Positions 61,801 to 64,000 of a stretch of DNA of 64,000 nt are shown here, in pieces. The first letter of the stretch is position 1; every line of letters starts with the position of its first letter. This stretch comes from Diplonema papillatum (taxonomy: Eukaryota; Euglenozoa; Diplonemea; Diplonemida; Diplonemidae), in assembly GCA_030068145.1 (NCBI GenBank), contig JAPJBO010000345.1:62001-126000 (forward strand), written 5' to 3'. The notes beneath the pieces are model-generated. The model saw only the letters and a program-made list of their open reading frames with translations, was not told the origin of the DNA and did no database searches. Both the position numbers and the translations under genes were made by a program.

Positions 61801-64000
61801 CGCTGAAGAAAACAACGAAAATGAGACGACCGCAGACAACGGTAGGGACCCCCCCGCGATCGCTGTTTTGAGGTCGGACGGAGTCTCGGCGAAGAGCGTG
61901 TCGGTTTCGTGCTCGGGAGCCGCGAGCACCTCGCCAGCGAGCTCAGCGGGTAAATCAATCGAAGCTGCGTTAGCGGTGATGGTGCTTCGAGGGACACCCG
62001 CGGTTCTTTGCACGGAGAGTGAGATGGCCGTCGAGCTGACGGTTTTGGCGACCTCGCCTGCCACCGCCCCTGCAAGGAGACCCGTTTTCAGCGCGACCAG
62101 CGACCCGCTCAGAGCGCTGTCTATCTTCGCCGCCCGTCGAATTCGCTCCGCCGATGAAGACGCGTCGCGTGGTTCTTCGCTGGACAGTCGAAGGCGGTCC
62201 CGCGCGGATTCTAACAACCCGGCTTGCCGCGCGAGGAATGCTCCTCCGGTTGTTGTATTGCTTTCCGGTGTGGTTTCCGGTTGTCGTTCGCCAAGGAGCA
62301 CGGCGCTGAAGCTCTCGAGAGCCGCGTGTCCAACCTCTTCGTCAATTTCGATGCCTGACGACGCCGCGTTGGCGAGCAGGCCTCCCAAGTAGTCTGCCAG
62401 CGACTCGCGCATTTCTTCGTCGAAGTCGTTGTCGGTTCCGGCGGTGAGCGCGACGGTGGCACTGCACGCTTCGCCGACAAGCGACGGGTCGACGACGCGT
62501 GAAGTTAGGCCGGTTAAAACCTTCTTCTTCAGCAACCTCCGGTTGCTGTCGTTAGTAGCCAACCCGTTAATCGACTGCGCCAACAGGTGCGCGGACGCGA
62601 TCGTTGTCTGGGTTGTGACTGTCTCTTCGGTCGACGACGCGACAATTGCATCGACGAGCTCCTCGAGTTCGGCTGGGTCGACAGCGTCTATCGTCACCAG
62701 CATCGGAGTCGAGCAGTTGGAAGCACGCCACGAGTCGAAGACGCAAACGTGGACCTCGAGATCACCTTCAGGGAGTATTGTCGACGCCGAGCAGCTTTCT
62801 GAGTCGCGGATGACGACAGTTTCGCCTTCGATGCGCCCGGCTTGCACCCCCTTCTGCTGACCCTGCGCACACTCGTCGCCGAACTGCGCGGAAGCTGGGC
62901 GGCACGTGCCGTCGAGGACCAGGCACTCTGCACTCTCCTCGTTGTATTCGTAAAACCCGGCTCCGCTTGACACCGCGAAGTCGACGCATGCAGCCGCGTC
63001 TTCAGCGGTGGTGCTGTCGGTGACAGAGCAGCTGCTGCCGTCGGCGGAGGGGGTTGCTGTTGTTTTCAGCGAGACGCTGTACGTTTCGTACACAGCGCGT
63101 CCGTCGCCGGAGATGGAGCCGCCGACCGGCGTGTACGAGAATCGGTACGTCAGCGGCTGGTCTTCGTCCTGCCATTGAGCTGCGCACGCGTTGATCTCGA
63201 ATACAGTCTCCAAAGCGGCCCCACCCCCCGGCGACATCGTCAGTGCCGGTATCGCAACGTTCTGCCGGGGAGGCGTGTTCACCTGCACGGTCAGAGTCGC
63301 GTGCGACTGCAGGACGGCCCTTCCGCACAGCCGCATCGCCGAACCAAGCACGTCGGGCACTGCCGAGCAGGCGCCCTCGAAAAGCTGGCACCGTCCCGAA
63401 GACAGCGTCGCGTAATCAGCGCCTGAATCAAGCGCGAGAGCGGTGCACGACGACCACCCGAAACTGGCCGTTTCGTTCCGGAGGAGGGTGCAAGTAGAGG
63501 TGGGTTGGTGGCGCTGCCGTTGCAGCAAGGCGCTGCACGGCGCTCGTCGCGTCGTGGCTTCGTCGGCGGCTGTGGCGGTGAAGTGGTAGTTGATGCCGGG
63601 GCACAGCGCGTTGGAAGCGAACACAAGCGTCTCGCCACCTTCTTCCGTCAGAACCAACCCGCGCTGCCGCAGGAAACTGATGTCGACTTCGTCGCATGCC
63701 CACGACACGCGATACGGCATCGCATGCAGCACACGTGCCCTCAGAATCAGCCGTCTAGACGCGGTGACCTTCCCGCCAGCCTCGCTCATGGCCATGTTCG
63801 GCTGCCATGGCGCGTCGACAGTGACCACCGGGTCAACCAGTGACACGTCTTCCTCCACCGGCGACACCACCGCAGACAATAACCCGAAACCCGTCATGAT
63901 AGCAGATGAAACGTTGTTCCGCGCGGCAGACCACAACTGCGACACCGCGACTTGGTACTGATATAGGGAACGGCCCGAGGGGACAACGATTTCACTGGAA
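55888..64000 (-). CDS. Polycystin-1/REJ-like GPS receptor, 5' partial
   Basis: Three exons are predicted: 64000-59765, 59352-58859 and 58499-55888. The introns (AA|GTACTG...ACGCAG; CAG|GTTTGG...CCGAAAG, with a CTAAC branch-like site) keep frame exactly, giving about 2447 residues in the window. The frame is open to the right edge. In order: a REJ-like ectodomain (TPPRQNVAIPALTMSPGG, WQDEDQPLTYRFSY); a GAIN/GPS cleavage region (CECDHATDF, about 61430-61447); TM1 (VLVIVLAFASTALLTVAMTV); no PLAT domain; then HVWLRTLI and TM2-TM3 as in polycystin-1. A loop of about 1,100 residues follows, with an SH3-like stretch (VWVRVRFGDKQERLFPASVM) and beta-helix-like repeats (TTIVLLPGVYPP). TM4-TM5 close it (WWVAWGYLLCAGYLAV; ATDVFITRPILSLVKVAWK). 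The channel-like TM6-11 is absent. Confidence 0.82.
58500..58858 (-). other. Intron 2 seen in the REJ-like gene
   Basis: The donor GAGCAG|GTTTGG, a CTAACTAAAC branch-like site and the acceptor AATCCGAAAG|GAAC give a 359-nt intron that joins DERA to GTLESDD in frame. Confidence 0.65.
59353..59764 (-). other. Intron 1 seen in the REJ-like gene
   Basis: The donor CCAA|GTACTG and acceptor GCACAACGCAG|GTAC give a 412-nt intron. The joined frame reads HYAK then YYLRAP. Confidence 0.65.

Overview
The window looks like repeat-rich nuclear DNA of a unicellular eukaryote, most likely an alga or protist. Protein genes are few and far apart, one has an intron of about 300 nt and another has introns of about 360-410 nt (GT..AG), and mobile elements, minisatellites and simple repeats fill most of the rest. 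A REJ/GPS/polycystin-1-like gene, a P450 swollen by low-complexity inserts and two LINEs carrying 2A-like peptides would fit a chromerid-type alveolate alga. That placement is a guess from gene style, not proof. Nearly all recognisable genes are on the minus strand.

Layout. 1-5.1 kb: no gene recognised. 5.1-5.8 kb: a two-pass membrane protein. 5.9-12.1 kb: LINE-A, with an intact endonuclease/reverse-transcriptase ORF2, an overlapping zinc-finger ORF1 and a 95-bp hairpin-rich tandem array at its head. 12.4-20.07 kb: LINE-B, a full-looking 7.6-kb element with three ORFs, inserted in a minisatellite seen on both flanks. 20-28 kb: minisatellite, a coiled-coil exon, long TG tracts and a 761-bp higher-order repeat. 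28.3-30.4 kb: G/C homopolymer tracts and a 376-bp duplication. 30.4-35.2 kb: three neighbouring units bounded by inverted repeats, one with a SAP-like ORF. 35.6-37.6 kb: a MIF4G-domain protein. 37.8-38.4 kb: a fragment of large-subunit rRNA. 39.5-42.1 kb: a 20-bp minisatellite split by a 1.7-kb fold-back element. 42.9-44.8 kb: a second inverted-repeat element holding two 5'-truncated LINE-A copies. 44.8-51.4 kb: a giant Ser/His-rich repeat protein. 52.7-55.1 kb: a cytochrome P450. 55.9-64 kb: a polycystin-1/REJ-like receptor running off the right edge.

The most unusual system is LINE-B. ORF0 (poly-Q) and ORF1 (zinc finger) share a UGAUG stop-start. ORF1 and ORF2 are in one frame, parted by a single UGA followed by C. 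No AUG lies between that stop and the endonuclease, and two duplicated 2A-like peptides (GDVHPNPGP) sit in the gap. This suggests one RNA read by reinitiation, then stop readthrough, then 2A skipping. The related LINE-A instead uses an ATGGTGA overlap and one 2A-like peptide (GIEPNPGP).
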